This document shows, one piece after another, positions 1 to 10,904 of a stretch of DNA of 48,529 bases (the stretch's first letter is position 1; every line of letters starts with the position of its first letter). The notes beneath the pieces were generated by a model, which was not told the origin of the DNA, did no database searches, and saw nothing but the letters and a program-made list of their open reading frames with translations. The position numbers and the translations under genes are program-made. The DNA is from Chara braunii. Lineage: Eukaryota; Streptophyta; Charophyceae; Charales; Characeae. Location of the stretch: assembly GCA_003427395.1 (NCBI GenBank), contig BFEA01000293.1, positions 30,370-78,898 of the forward strand. Direction: 5' to 3'.

Positions 1-38
<38 letters not shown>
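1..38. repeat. (AG)n microsatellite
   Basis: The window opens inside an uninterrupted AG dinucleotide run that ends in GGGG. Its true left end lies outside the window. Confidence 0.98.
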
Positions 39-43
<5 letters not shown>

Positions 44-137
44 AGGTTGGGGTAATGGCCCCCAACGAGAGCAAAGCCATCCCCGTTAACAACGTCATGA
101 AAGGGAAGTCCACTTTCGCACTGTGTTTCGACGTGCC

Positions 138-416
138 GACATGTTATTGGTCACTATTACTTGAAGACAACCCCAACAGAAGATCAGGGATTGGGCGCTG
201 AAGGGGGACATCAACACAAATGTTTACACCGTTGGGATTTCGCGATTATCATGATTCTGACATTTTTCCATGAGCTGACATGTTATTGGTCATTATTACT
301 GGAAGGCATCCCCAACAGAAGATCAGGCATTGGGCACTAAAGGGGGGTATCAAGACAGATGTTTACACCGTTGGGATTTTGTAGTTATCGAAATTTAGAT
401 TTTTTTCCATGTGACT
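138..416. repeat. Two-copy tandem repeat, unit about 139 bp
   Basis: A unit starting GACATGTTATTGGTCA runs from 138 to 276 and is followed directly by a second copy from 277 to about 416. Both hold CCCCAACAGAAGATCAGG and TTTACACCGTTGGGATTT at matching places. The copies differ by scattered substitutions, so this is an old duplication rather than an assembly duplicate. No coding function is apparent. Confidence 0.9.
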
Positions 417-829
417 GAGCTGGTGAATGCTTGTTGTCACTGCGGTAATCTGATAATGGCTATGTACACGGAGTGTAGTGCCAAGAGGAAAAACGTGGCC
501 AAGTGAGAAAGCAGCCCTAACTAATGAACCAGTCCTGAAAGGCCTTACCAGCCTCGATGCCTGACAAAAAAAAAAAGAATTAATCAGGGTGTTGGAGGAG
601 AGACCCTTGTCATTGATTTTGCTTGAGTCGCAAACTTTCATATCAAATTTGTACATTTTGTTTTCTTTGTTTTGCTTTTTCGTATTATTTAAGTGTGCAG
701 TGGGGGAACATAAAAGCCAACTTAAAGTGAGAAGTGACAGGCGATCTGAACAACACTCCCTACCGACCGCTGGAGTTAGACGAATTTTGACTTTATGGAA
801 TCCAAAGATTTGGCTTTTGGACTAGTATA
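417..829. other. No gene seen
   Basis: AT-rich sequence with a short poly-A tract near 567-577. Short open frames here show no recognisable domain. I see no RNA gene or promoter that I can defend. Confidence 0.5.
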
Positions 830-1650
830 TTTTCTGCGATGTCACTTTCCTACGGGAAGCGCTGCCGAAATTTTCCTAAGTTAGAGGAGTTAGCCTATAT
901 TTGGACAAGTGGCGACCTATGTAGGGGAGGCTATGGCCAGGTCCCCCTCCTTACGCTCAGTGCTATCTAGAGGTGGACCTAGACTTGGTTAGATATGACG
1001 GCTCGAGTAGGATTAGGATGTGGAGATCACTCTCCCTGAGCGTGTAGACTTGGCCTGGTTTGTGTCAAAGGTCTCTTGGATCAAGTCGCTTCGGGACGGG
1101 GACTAGATTCAGCTTTGATCCTGCAAGGATCACCTTCTGTTATCACTGATAGCAGGTCGGTTGCCGACTCGTCGTTTTACGACTCAACCTCAACTCACTC
1201 TCCTTACTCAACCTAAACAGGCTTCAACCCTGGTGATCTTCTCTGTTTTGTTAAGGTTTCACCCGGACTTTTATTGAATGGTCATTTATCAAAGGTACTG
1301 AGTATTTACTTAAGGTTGGTTGGCTGGAGGTTGGGGCTTGCATGGCTGAGGCGAAGGGTATGAGCATGGAGGTTGGTTGGAGTTGACTCCGTGTAGTGTA
1401 TGGATTTCTGTTTGACTCTTTGATGTGATTGCAGGTATGTTCTGTGACGTGGATTATTGGATTGGACTGCTCTGCGATCTTATATATGTGCATGAGGAGA
1501 CCCACTGTGATTGTGAGATGTGATCGTCACACGTTCATTCCCATATGTGTACATATGTGTGTATATGTGTATGTATGCGTAGTAGGGTACTTGTGTGGCG
1601 TGAAGAGTCCGCGTGCTAAGGACTTAATCCAGGGTTGGCATGAATAGAAG
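830..1650 (-). repeat. Inverted fragment of the A/B/C dispersed repeat
   Basis: Read on the minus strand this stretch matches about 7400-8210 of repeat copy B and the same part of copies A and C. Shared landmarks are the CATTCAATAAAAGTCCGGGT motif (reverse complement near 1261-1280), the TATCAGTGATAACAGAAG stretch (near 1137-1155) and one GGCAGCGCTTCCCGTAGGAA unit (near 853-872). It is the only copy in the window in this orientation, and it lacks the hairpin-rich 3' part. No protein is encoded. Confidence 0.85.
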
Positions 1651-2089
1651 GGAGGGAACGACCCTTCTCTTTATATATACGCTTCTGAAGAAATTGTGGT
1701 CGGACATTAGCCCTGAGCCTAGAATACGATGGTCCTCGCCCAGGACGACCGAGGTCACAGGACTAACTCTGAAAAGGTTCACTTCCGATAAAAGTCGAGG
1801 TACTTTCCTTGTTGGGATTTATTTTGGTGGAACGATAAAGTTTTGGGCGGAAGGGTCAGCGTGTCGCTGGTGATGCGCCAGACAACTCACCACCGCTCCA
1901 AATCCCTTCCTTCCCTAGGGACCGTCTTACCCCGCACCCGTTGGGACACCTCAGGGTGCAGAAGGCGGTAAGACCCTCAGGCCAGTTTTACGCCCGGTAA
2001 AGGGTTACCTCCCCTTAGCGCGCACTTCAGCCGACGCCTGAGCATCGAAAGCAACCGCATGGCTCAGAATAGGTCATTCGGGTATGGGC
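1651..2089. other. No gene seen
   Basis: Sequence between the inverted repeat fragment and the inverted 700-bp module. Weak similarity to the 7250-7400 part of copy B may continue to about 1700. No convincing coding or RNA feature. Confidence 0.4.
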
Positions 2090-2790
2090 ACCACATAATG
2101 CGCCGTCATCGCAGTTACTCACGTAGCGCTGCATAGTGAATTGGTATGCGTGGATCCTACGTTCGAGCGATCTTATACTAAACCTCGCTTATGGCAGTTA
2201 CCGACTTCCACTGCGCAAAGTTATGGGTTGGATACGAAAGAGACTAGGAGTGTGTCGCGTTGTACGTCCTTCGTGTCGTTCAGTACCCGTGTGTGTGTGT
2301 GCACGTGCTTTACTTTTGTGTACCTTGTAGTGGTGTGTGCGTGGCGTGTGGGATACGTCCTAGTCGACCGGCGACGAGCCACGCTTGGGACCTCAGTCCC
2401 CCCAAGACGTCGGTTCGCGTGTAGGTCCGATAGAGGCGTAGTGCCGCGCGTACCCCTTATACTACAACGAACGAGAAACGCCCTCGGCTGGTCCACCTCT
2501 GCGATTGCAGCCGATCAGCTTTCGTACCGTGGACTAGTAGCTCGACGGGGATACACCCACCGAAGGGAGGTGACAGCTCCCGTAAGGTGGAGGTAGTCGT
2601 GCCTCGTGTAGGCCCTGTCCTGTCGTAGGGGCTCGCGAGAGGTATGGCTGGTGCACCCAGCCGGAGCGGCTTATGGAAGCTCCGTGTATATACCACAACG
2701 GGGATGTGTACTCTGACTCCTGCGTGACTCGGCCGGGAGGGTCCCGCGCTACCTCTGAGTGGTGCCGGACCGATGCGCTCGACAGCGTCT
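2090..2790 (-). repeat. 700-bp GC-rich module, inverted copy
   Basis: The reverse complement of this stretch matches 5879-6600 and 26205-26890. One end is marked by CTGTCGAGCxCATCGGTCC (here reverse-complemented at about 2770-2790). Inside are the landmarks TCGGTCGACTAGGACG and a CA-rich microsatellite. In the two other copies the module reads in the same direction as the 3.1-kb repeat that follows it; here it points the opposite way. Short frames on both strands are probably chance products of its GC content. Function unknown. Confidence 0.85.
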
Positions 2791-3714
2791 CGGTAGGCAA
2801 GGCAAATAGGCTCTGCACGGGGGCAGATTCCTTCCCTGCAGAGTCTAGGGCTTGGAATGTCCTGGACAAGGACCTTGAATCCCGGCCCAGGACCAACGTC
2901 CGACTATAAAAATTTCTAAAAAACAAAGGGATACAAGAGGGTCTTCCTTTTCTCTCAAGCCATAATCTGGTTAACCCTTGCGCACGATCTCAGTAGGCCG
3001 TGCGCATACCCAAGGCACATATAGATATATACATAAGGTTTATTTATATAGGACGATCACTTCTCACAGTCACAGTGGGACTCCTCTCAGCCATATATGT
3101 ATGTAATCGCAGACAGTCACATCCAGAGTCTGGACCACAAATATACCTGCAATCACATCAAAGATTCAACAAAGGTCTCAACCTACACGGGGTCAACTTC
3201 GACCATTCTCTATGCTCATACCCCTTGCTTTAGCCGTACAAACCTTACTCTTGTGCAACTCCCCAAAATAAATACTTAGTACTTTTGTTAAATGACCATT
3301 CAATAAAGTCCGGGTGAAAATACAACGAGACAATTTAAACCACCGGGCTAAAGCCTTTAGGTTGAGTGACAGGAGTGAAGTTGAATCGTAAACCGACGGA
3401 TTAGTAACCGACCTGTTCTCAGTGATAACAGAAGATGATCCTTGTGGATCAAGCTGAAACTAACTCAAATTTTGAATCAATACGATTAAGAGGACCTGCA
3501 ACACAAGACATGTCAATCCCCAGGCTAAACCTATAAGTCCATGAAGAATAATCCCCATATCACGATCTCACTCAAATCATCCTAATTAACTAAGCCTAAA
3601 TCTATATTTAGGCAGTGCCCAAATCAAAGGTACACCCAGGCATAATCTCCCCTATACAGAGTGGATCGCCAGAACCGCCGACTGTCAAAATATAATCTAT
3701 CTCCTTTAAGCTAA

Positions 3715-4077
3715 GAAAATTTGAAAATTTTTGCAGCGCTTCCCATAGGAAAAGTGTCTTTTCAGAATTTATATCAGCCCAAATATGAAAACAAAACTAG
3801 TCCTCAACTTTTCAAAGTCCAATTTGGTCTAACTCCCTGAATTAGCAAAAATTTGGGCAGCACTCCCTTTAGAAAATGAGACTTTCCAGATTTTTACTAA
3901 GCCATATATGAACTTTAGACAAGTTGAACTTTAAAAAGCCAAAATTTGACTAACTCCTTGGATTTGCAGAAATTTCGGCAGCGCTTCCCATATAGAAAGT
4001 AGCTTACTAAAATTTATACAGAGCCAAGTATAACAAAAAGATCCCAGAAAATGCCATAATTGATCTAAGTAAAATAA
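3715..4077 (+). repeat. Internal direct repeats of copy A (about 120-bp unit, 3 copies)
   Basis: Three diverged units each hold a version of AAATTTCGGCAGCGCTTCCC followed by a GAAA(A)GTG tract and AACTCCxTGAATT. Unit starts are near 3717, 3847 and 3968. Copy C has the same three (from about 27963), and copy B has about five (8187-8830). Confidence 0.8.
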
Positions 4078-4303
4078 ACTTAGCCCAGAAAATGCAGAAA
4101 TTGAACTAACTCCTATCGCTCTAGCACGAGACGAGCAACTAAAATAGTTACCTGTCAAACTGAAGCTAAGACTAAGTAGTGATCTCACTCACCCATATGC
4201 AATGTCAAACGTACTCTCACCATCCTAGGTTAATCTGAACAAACAATAGTTCATGATCTTACAGTGTTTTAACCCCTTATACCCAGCTTACATAAGGCAT
4301 AAG

Positions 4304-5225
4304 GTAAGGACTCTCAAACTTATGGAATGTGCCTTACTTAGCCAGGCATAAAGTCAGGTCAGCCAAACATATGAAATGATTCTAACTTAGCCAAAGTATA
4401 CACAAACACAGGGTACAACAACTTTTCTCTTCTCTGGGCATATGACTAGGTCATTCTAGTCGCTCTGAACTGTTTAAATAACCAAGTTATATATACCTCT
4501 CTGAACTTAATCTTCAAGGTGGGTGTAAGACTTAGCCATTCATCTTAGAAACAATGCTTGGTCGGCCCATGTTACCTTCAGTTATACTCTTTAGTTATAC
4601 TCTCTTCAGGTTATGATAAGCTATAGCCAGACCACCTAAACTTATAGAACAGTCTGATTAACGTGTTCATAGATAAAACAATAATAAAGTATAGCCAAAT
4701 TATAACCTTGGGTTCCAACATATGTGGGTTTTGAGTCAGACTACCTGAACTTACAGAACAGTCTGACTCACTGCCTGATTCGCTTCTCTCTGACCCAATT
4801 TGTGCGTGGCATTGGGCTAGACCACCTGAACTTACCAAACGGTCTGCCCTTTGTCAGTTTCACTGTCTCAAAATAAAACAGGAAAGCGTTGAGCCACATA
4901 AACTTATAGAACGGCTCAGACCTCCTCGTTCAGAACCGAATAAACAGAGGAAACCCAAAATAACCAATGCACCTGAACTTACAGAACGCACTTGGCCCCT
5001 GAAAAGTCAATCACAAACAACCCTCATAAGTCAGAGAAACCAGACCACCTAGACTTATAGAATAGTCTGGTTCTCAAGGGAACCCCACAACATCAGGTCT
5101 CTCAAAACTTATGGGGACTTCCCAGCCTCTAGAACGGTCAGACCACCTAAACTTATAGAACAGTCTGACGCTCTATTCAATCCAAAATAAACAAAGCACT
5201 GGGTCTCCCCAAACTTATGGGGACC
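4304..5225 (+). repeat. Hairpin array in copy A: constant loop, varying stems
   Basis: About ten short inverted repeats share a loop close to ACCTAAACTTATAGAAC. Examples: 4304-4337 (GTAAGG/CCTTAC), 4628-4656 (CAGAC/GTCTG), 4733-4769 (GAGTCAGACT/AGTCTGACTC, a 10-bp perfect stem), 4814-4849 (AGACC/GGTCT plus GGGC/GCCC), 4890-4918 (TGAGCC/GGCTCA), 5038-5072 (AACCAGAC/GTCTGGTT), 5137-5169 (GTCAGAC/GTCTGAC) and 5202-5225, where the stem moves inward as CCCC/GGGG around AAACTTAT. Stem sequences differ from hairpin to hairpin while pairing is kept. This is directly visible; the role is not known. Confidence 0.9.
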
Positions 5226-5878
5226 TCCTAACTTTATTGACCCAGCCAAACTTCACAGCAATACTGCCTTCCTCCCAGTCTTCCCTTAGATGAATTCCCT
5301 TTTTACAATCTGCTTTCAGTCAAACAACAAAACTGAAACTGAAATTCTACACACATTCCTGTATTTAAGTCTGGCTTGTGTCCTGAAAGCCAAACTCAAA
5401 GTCAAAGTATAACGCAAGCAGTATACTCATTCAAACACAATAGGTAGTACAGATAGGGGCTATAATATGGATTTATAGGGAAAAATAATGGTTATCTCTG
5501 AGTTCCTTGCCTTCAGAACCCCTCCTGAGTTCCGACAAAGCTCCCGCAATCGGTGGGCTGACTCCGCACAGAGTCTTGCTGCGGTCTTATGGTTTGCAAT
5601 TCCGCCTGCCGCCTTCCTCTCAGATCAGGACTAGACTTAGAGTAAGAAGGACGGAGAAAAGGGGTTCCAGACGCTCGAGATACAAGAGAGAGACTAACTC
5701 AACTCGTAGGAGAGGGCCTTGCAATCTTCATGTGTCTGAGGGTCCCGCAATGGCGGCCAGAACGTGTTCCAGCCTAGTCAACCGTCGTCAAACTACTAAC
5801 TGATGACTCCCTGGTGATTCCCCAAATCGCAATAGTACCTCCCCTTTTACAATCGCAGTCACTCTGAAGCGCCCGCTG

Positions 5879-6600
5879 TCGAGCTCATCGGTCCGGCACC
5901 GCACGCGGCGGCACGGGACCCTTTCAACCGCGTCACGCAGGAGTTGGTCCAACCTCGACACGAGCGCGCAAATTGAGCTTCCTTAGGCCGCTCCGGCCGA
6001 GTGCGCCAGCCATACCTCTCGAGAGCCCCTACGACAGGATAGGGCCTACGCGAGGCACAACTTACCTCCACCTTACGGAAGCTGTCACCTCCCATCGTTG
6101 GACGTATCCCCATCGAGCTACCCGTCCACAATACGAAAGCTAATCAGCTGCAATCGCAGAGGTGGACCAGTCGAGGGCGTTTCTCGTTTGCTATAGCATA
6201 GGGGGTACGCGCGGTAATACGTCTGTCGGACCCGCACACAAACTGATATCTTGGGGGGCTGAAGTCCCAGGCGCGGCCCGTCGTCGGTCGACTAGGACGC
6301 ATCCCACGCACCACGCGCACACCACTCTACGAACACAAAAATAGAACACACACGCACACACACACGCACGTACAACGCGCCACAACACGAACAATGCGAC
6401 AACGCTCCTAGCCCCTCGGTAGCCGTCCCATAACTTCCCAATACGGAAATCGAGTGGGTGTCGCGCGCGAGACTTAGTATAAGATCGTGCAGACGCAGGG
6501 CTAACTCATACCGACTCGCAATGCAAGTGTACGCAAGCGGTCGCAATGATGGCGTACCATGTAGTACCCATACCCACGCGGTCCTCGTTCATCTCGAGGG
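5879..6600 (+). repeat. 700-bp GC-rich module, direct copy 1
   Basis: Begins at CTGTCGAGCTCATCGGTCC directly after repeat A and matches 26205-26890; it is the reverse complement of 2090-2790. It contains a CA-rich microsatellite (about 6330-6372). Open frames on both strands are not conserved as protein between copies. Function unknown. Confidence 0.85.
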
Positions 6601-7159
6601 TCGCGTTCGAGACTCAAGTATCGGCTAACACGCGCCTAGAGGGTTAATCTCTCGACGCTGAACAACCGCCATGCGCGGTTGGAGACCACACACCCTCTTC
6701 TACACCCTTATGCAGAGCGGGTGGTATACAGGCCCATGCCTGTGGTGGTAGTCGTCTCTCGTGGCTCTAGGGGTGAGTCCTCCCCGGGGCCTGGGCGAAA
6801 GTCAATGGGTTTGACTTTGACGGCTGCCATAGATTACAACTTCCAACCATAAAAATCTCCAAGAAGCAACAAGACTCGCACGAACCCAAGAAGAGGGGAT
6901 AGGGCAAAGGTCTCCTGGCCCTTAAAACAAACACTCATGGCCTTGGGACACACTTCCCCTCTATGGGCAGTGCCGACGGCCTATAATAATCCCAAGCGTT
7001 GCGCCTACGCGCAAGCCCGGCGGTCCCATAACTTTTAGACGCCGGGCGGCGAGGCGTCGCGCGCAGGGCTTTGATATAAAACTGCGTGGCCGCAGGCCAA
7101 CCCTATGCCAACCATTGATGCCAATTATATGTGGTAACCGCGGCTTAGGCCTCGCGATA
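6601..7159. other. Spacer between module and repeat B; no gene seen
   Basis: GC-rich sequence without a recognisable gene. The matching spacer in front of copy C (about 26891-27019) is much shorter, so either this copy gained sequence or that one lost it. Confidence 0.45.
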
Positions 7160-8186
7160 TTGAATGGCTGAAGGAACTCATCGCGGGGGGTTTCCCCCCC
7201 CCCCCCCTCTGATATTTTCGCCCTTCAGGCGGGGTGCCCCGCCGGCCAAAATAAATAGGCTCTATGCGGGGGGAGACCCTTCCCCTTCAGGGCCTAAGGC
7301 TTGGGATGTCCTGAACAAGCACCTTGAATCCCGGCCCTGGATCAACGTCCGACTAAGAAAGCCCCAAGACGCAAATAGGCAGAAGGGAGGGTCTTCCCTG
7401 TCTCTTAGCCCCAACTTCTACGCGGTTGTCAACACGGCCCCTTAGGCCCCTCGAATACCCATTGTACGTATACCCATACATACATGCAAAAGGGGATAGA
7501 GTTATGACGATCAGTTATCACAGGCACAGTGAGACTCCTCACAACTATGTATATATATATGGAATCGCAGACAGTCGAAATCCAAAATCCGAGCCACATA
7601 ACATACCTGCAATCACACCAAGAATCAAGCGACAAAGCACACATTACACGGAGTCAACCCCAACCATTCTCTATGCTCATACCCCTTTGCTTTAGCCATG
7701 CAGGCCCCAATCGTCGTTCCAACCAACCTTAATTAAATGCTCAGTACCTTTATCAAATGGTCATTCAATAAAAGTCCGGGTGAAACCCTTAACAAACAGT
7801 AAAAACCACCAGGGCTAAAGCCTTTTAGGTTGAGTATGGGAAATGAGTTGAAATTGAGTCGAAGACCGACGAATCGACAACCGACCTGCTATCAGTGATA
7901 ACAGAAGACGATCCTCTTAGGATCAAGCCGGAACTAGTCCAAATCCTGAATCAAATCGATCAAGATGGCCTGTAACACAAGACAGGTCAATCCCCAGACT
8001 AAGCCTATAAGTCCATGGAGAATAATCCCCATATCACGATCCCACTCAAATCACCTTAATTGACTAAGCCTGAATCTACTTTTAAGCAGTGCCCAAGCAA
8101 AGGCAGATCCTGGCTTAATCTCCCCTATTCAGGGTGGATTGCCAGAATTGCCCCTGTCAGAATATATTATAACTCCTATAAATTAA

Positions 8187-8830
8187 GAAAATTTCGGCAG
8201 CGCTTCCCGTAGGAAAAGTGCCTTTTCATAATTTATACAAGCTCAAATATGAAAAACAGAAATAGCCCTTGACTGTGCAAGTCCAATTTTGTCTAACTTC
8301 CTGAATTAATAAAAATTTGGGCAGCACTCCCTTTAGAAAGGGAGACTTCCCAGATTTACACTAAGTCAGATGTGAACTCAAAGGACAACTTGAGTTTAAC
8401 TTAGACAAGATTTAACTAACTCCTTAGTTCTGCAAAAATTTTGGCATCACTCCCTTTAGAAAAGTGTTATTCCAAAATTTAGCACCTAAAAGTCTCCCTT
8501 TATCAAAATAACTTCGACTTCTCAAGTCTAGAACCTAAAAATAACTTCGACTTCTCAAAGTCCAATTTTGTCTGACTCTCTGAATTAGCAAAAAATTGGG
8601 CAACACCACTTTTAGAAAGGGAGACTTTCCAAATCTTTACTGAGTCAGATATAAAGAATAGACAAGTTGAACTTTGACAAGTCAAAAGTTCACTTACTCC
8701 TTGGATTTGTACAAATTTCGGCAGCGCTTCCCGTAGAGAAAGTGGCTTGCCAAAATTTATACAAAGCCAAGTATAACAAAATATCCCACAAAATGCAAGA
8801 ATTGATCTAAGTAAAATAAAGTCAGCTCAG
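8187..8830 (+). repeat. Internal direct repeats of copy B (about 5 units)
   Basis: Units begin near 8187, 8309, 8434, 8590 and 8707, each with a version of AAATTTCGGCAGCGCTTCCC. The unit number differs from copies A and C (three each). Confidence 0.75.
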
Positions 8831-9058
8831 AAAATGCAGAAATTGACTTAGCTCCTATTGCTCTAGCACGTGGCGAGCCACTAAAGCAACTACCTGTCAA
8901 CCTGGAATCCAGACCAAGTAGTAATCTCACTCAGCCACCTGCAAATCAAACCACAAAGGTAAGTACTCTCACCCGACCCAAGCTCCTTTAGCAAACAATA
9001 GTCCATACTTCCTCTGTGAGTTATCCCCTCATACCCAACTTACATAAGGCATAGGCTA

Positions 9059-9990
9059 GGGCACCTGAACTTACTGAGCGCGCCCAACTTAGCCAGGCCT
9101 AAGGTCAGAATACCTAAACTTATAGAGCGTTCTGACTTGGTCAGGTATACACAAACAGAGGACACAACTACTTCTTTCTTCTTTGGGCGTCTGACTAGAC
9201 CACTCTAGTCGCCCTGAACTGTTTAAATAGCCAATTTATATATACCTCTCTGAACTTAGTCTTCAAAAGGACATAAGGCCGAGCCGCTCAACTTCGAACA
9301 CTGCTCAGCCTGCCCATGTTTACCTTCAGTTATACCTCTTAGTTATACTCTCTATAGTTATGATAAGTTGTAGTCAGCCTACCTAAACTTATAGAGCGGC
9401 CTGACCAGACTGTTCGTAATAGCATAGTAATATAATATAGCCAGATTATATCCCTTAAGTTCCAACATGTGCGAGGCATTGGGTCAGACTACCTAAACTT
9501 ATAGAGCGGTCTGATCCTCAGCCAGGTTCGTTTCTCTCTGAACCAATCTGTGCGACGCAGTGGAACAGGCTACCTAAACTTATAGTGCGGCCCGTCCCCT
9601 TCCAGGATTATCCCCTCAAAACAAAACAGGAGAAGGGTTGAACCACCTAAACTTATAGAGCGGTTCAGACCTCCTTGTTCAGAACTAAGGAAACTGAACG
9701 AACCCCAAGTAAAACGAGGCAACCCAAGGTACCTAAACTTATAGAGCGCCTGGGGTCCCTGAAAGTCACCCACAGTCAAACCCTTACAAGTTAGAGCAGT
9801 CAGGACACCTAAACTTATAGAGCGTCCTGACCCTCCATGCAATTCACAACACCAGGTCTCCCCAAACTTATGGGGACATCCTAGCCTCCAGAGCTTCAGG
9901 CTACCTAAACTTATAGAGAGGCCTGAGGCTCAATGCAATCCAAAGATAAACAAAGCGCTGGGTTTCCCCAAACTTAAGGGGACCTCCCAG
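9059..9990 (+). repeat. Hairpin array in copy B: constant loop, varying stems
   Basis: Around twelve hairpins share a loop near ACCTAAACTTATAGAGC. Clear ones: 9059-9085 (GGGC/GCCC), 9104-9136 (GTCAGAA/TTCTGAC), 9484-9514 (TCAGAC/GTCTGA), 9639-9667 (TGAACC/GGTTCA), 9723-9754 (CCCA-GG/CC-TGGG), 9799-9831 (GTCAGGAC/GTCCTGAC, 8 bp perfect) and 9896-9926 (TCAGGC/GCCTGA). Some are imperfect (9373-9405, 9561-9595). Several stems differ from those at the matching positions of A and C by paired changes. Confidence 0.9.
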
Positions 9991-10642
9991 CTTTAGTGAC
10001 CCAGTCAATCTGCACACAATACTGCCTTCCTCCCAACCTCCCCTTGCATGCAACCCATTTCGTTCACAATTTGCTTTCAGGCAATCAACAAACCTAAAGT
10101 TGAGATTGCACACACACTCCTTCGCTTCAGTCTGACTTAAGTCCTGACAGTCAAACCAAAATCAGAGTACAGGATCCAGACAATACACTCAGCCAAACGT
10201 AGAGAGATGTACAGATAGGGGTTATAGTTAGGTTTATAAAGGGAGTCAAGGGGTTACCACTCAGTTCCCTGCCTCCAGGACTCCGCCTGAGTCCCGGCAG
10301 AGCTCCCGCAATCGGTGGGGCAACCTCCCACAAAGACCTTGGCGCGGATTACGGGCCACACGCCCGCCTGCCACCTTCCTCTCAGAGCCAACGGACCAGA
10401 CTTAGAGTGAGAAGGGCAGGGTGAGAAAGAGTAAGACCCTCAAACTTAGGAAGAACACACTCAGACTCGCACAAGAGGGTCTTCGATTCTTCAGCGCCTG
10501 AGGGCCCCTCAATGGCAGCCAAGAAAACGCAGCAGCTTGTTCAACCCGCCGTCATTCCGTGGGAGTCAACCTCCCCCTTTTGCCACCACTCTACTTCCTT
10601 CACACTGCCACAATGATCCGGTCACTCCCCTCTCACCCCGCT

Positions 10643-10904
10643 GTTGCCTTCCTTGCCGGAGTTACCGCCACATGGCCCTCAAATGACTTCACTCAACCAC
10701 GTAGCTGTCTCTTATACACATCTAGATGTGTATAAGAGACAGGTTGCCTTCCTTGCCGGAGTTACCGCCACATGGCCCTCAAATGACTTCACTCAACCAC
10801 GTAGCTGTCTCTTATACACATCTAGATGTGTATAAGAGACAGGTTGCCTTCCTTGCCGGAGTTACCGCCACATGGCCCTCAAATGACTTCACTCAACCAC
10901 GTAG
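10643..10904. other. Assembly artefact: false triplication with Nextera junction adapters
   Basis: A 62-bp segment starting GTTGCCTTCCTTGCCGGAG occurs three times without change (10643-10704, 10743-10804, 10843-10904). The copies are separated by two identical 38-bp palindromic sequences at 10705-10742 and 10805-10842. These are the Tn5 mosaic-end junction left by Nextera mate-pair circularisation (starting CTGTCTCTTATACACATC). The natural sequence very probably has one 62-bp copy. Open frames here give the well-known contaminant peptides VSYTHLDVYKRQ and MCIRDR and should not be annotated. Confidence 0.97.

Larger units (their letters stand above)
2791..5878 (+). repeat. Dispersed non-coding repeat, copy A
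   Basis: This ~3.1-kb stretch aligns from end to end with 27020-30130 (copy C) and, more loosely, with 7160-10635 (copy B). It begins at GTCTCGGTAGGCAAGGCAAA and ends at GAAGCGCCCG. Order of internal landmarks: ATAAAAATTTCTAAAAA (2905), AATAAAGTCCGGGTGAAA (3303), the palindrome-containing TATCAGTGATAACAG, three ~120-bp direct repeats (3715-4077), then a hairpin array (4304-5225). No long open frame is conserved among the copies. It could be a non-autonomous element, a long LTR or a satellite-like unit; I could not find target-site duplications or a primer-binding site that would decide this. Confidence 0.85.
7160..10635 (+). repeat. Dispersed non-coding repeat, copy B (diverged)
   Basis: Homologous to copies A and C across the full length but clearly more diverged, with more of the ~120-bp internal repeats (8187-8830) and a longer hairpin array (9059-9990). 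It starts near a poly-C run (about 7195-7207) and its CAATAAAAGTCCGGGTGAAA motif lies at about 7766-7785. No frame is conserved with A or C. The right end runs into the adapter artefact at 10643, so the true boundary is uncertain. Confidence 0.8.

Noticed and set aside
4304-5225. CRISPR-like or terminator array for the repeated hairpins
   Set aside because: Spacing is irregular, stems vary and no T-runs follow, so neither a CRISPR nor bacterial terminators fit.
5507-5803. Frame conserved between copy A and copy C (29835-30062)
   Set aside because: DNA identity alone explains it. The equivalent frame is broken in copy B, and the Arg/Ser-rich product has no known domain.
7866-7905. TATCAGTGATA palindrome resembling a tet operator core
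   Set aside because: An 11-bp chance match in eukaryotic repeat DNA; no repressor context.
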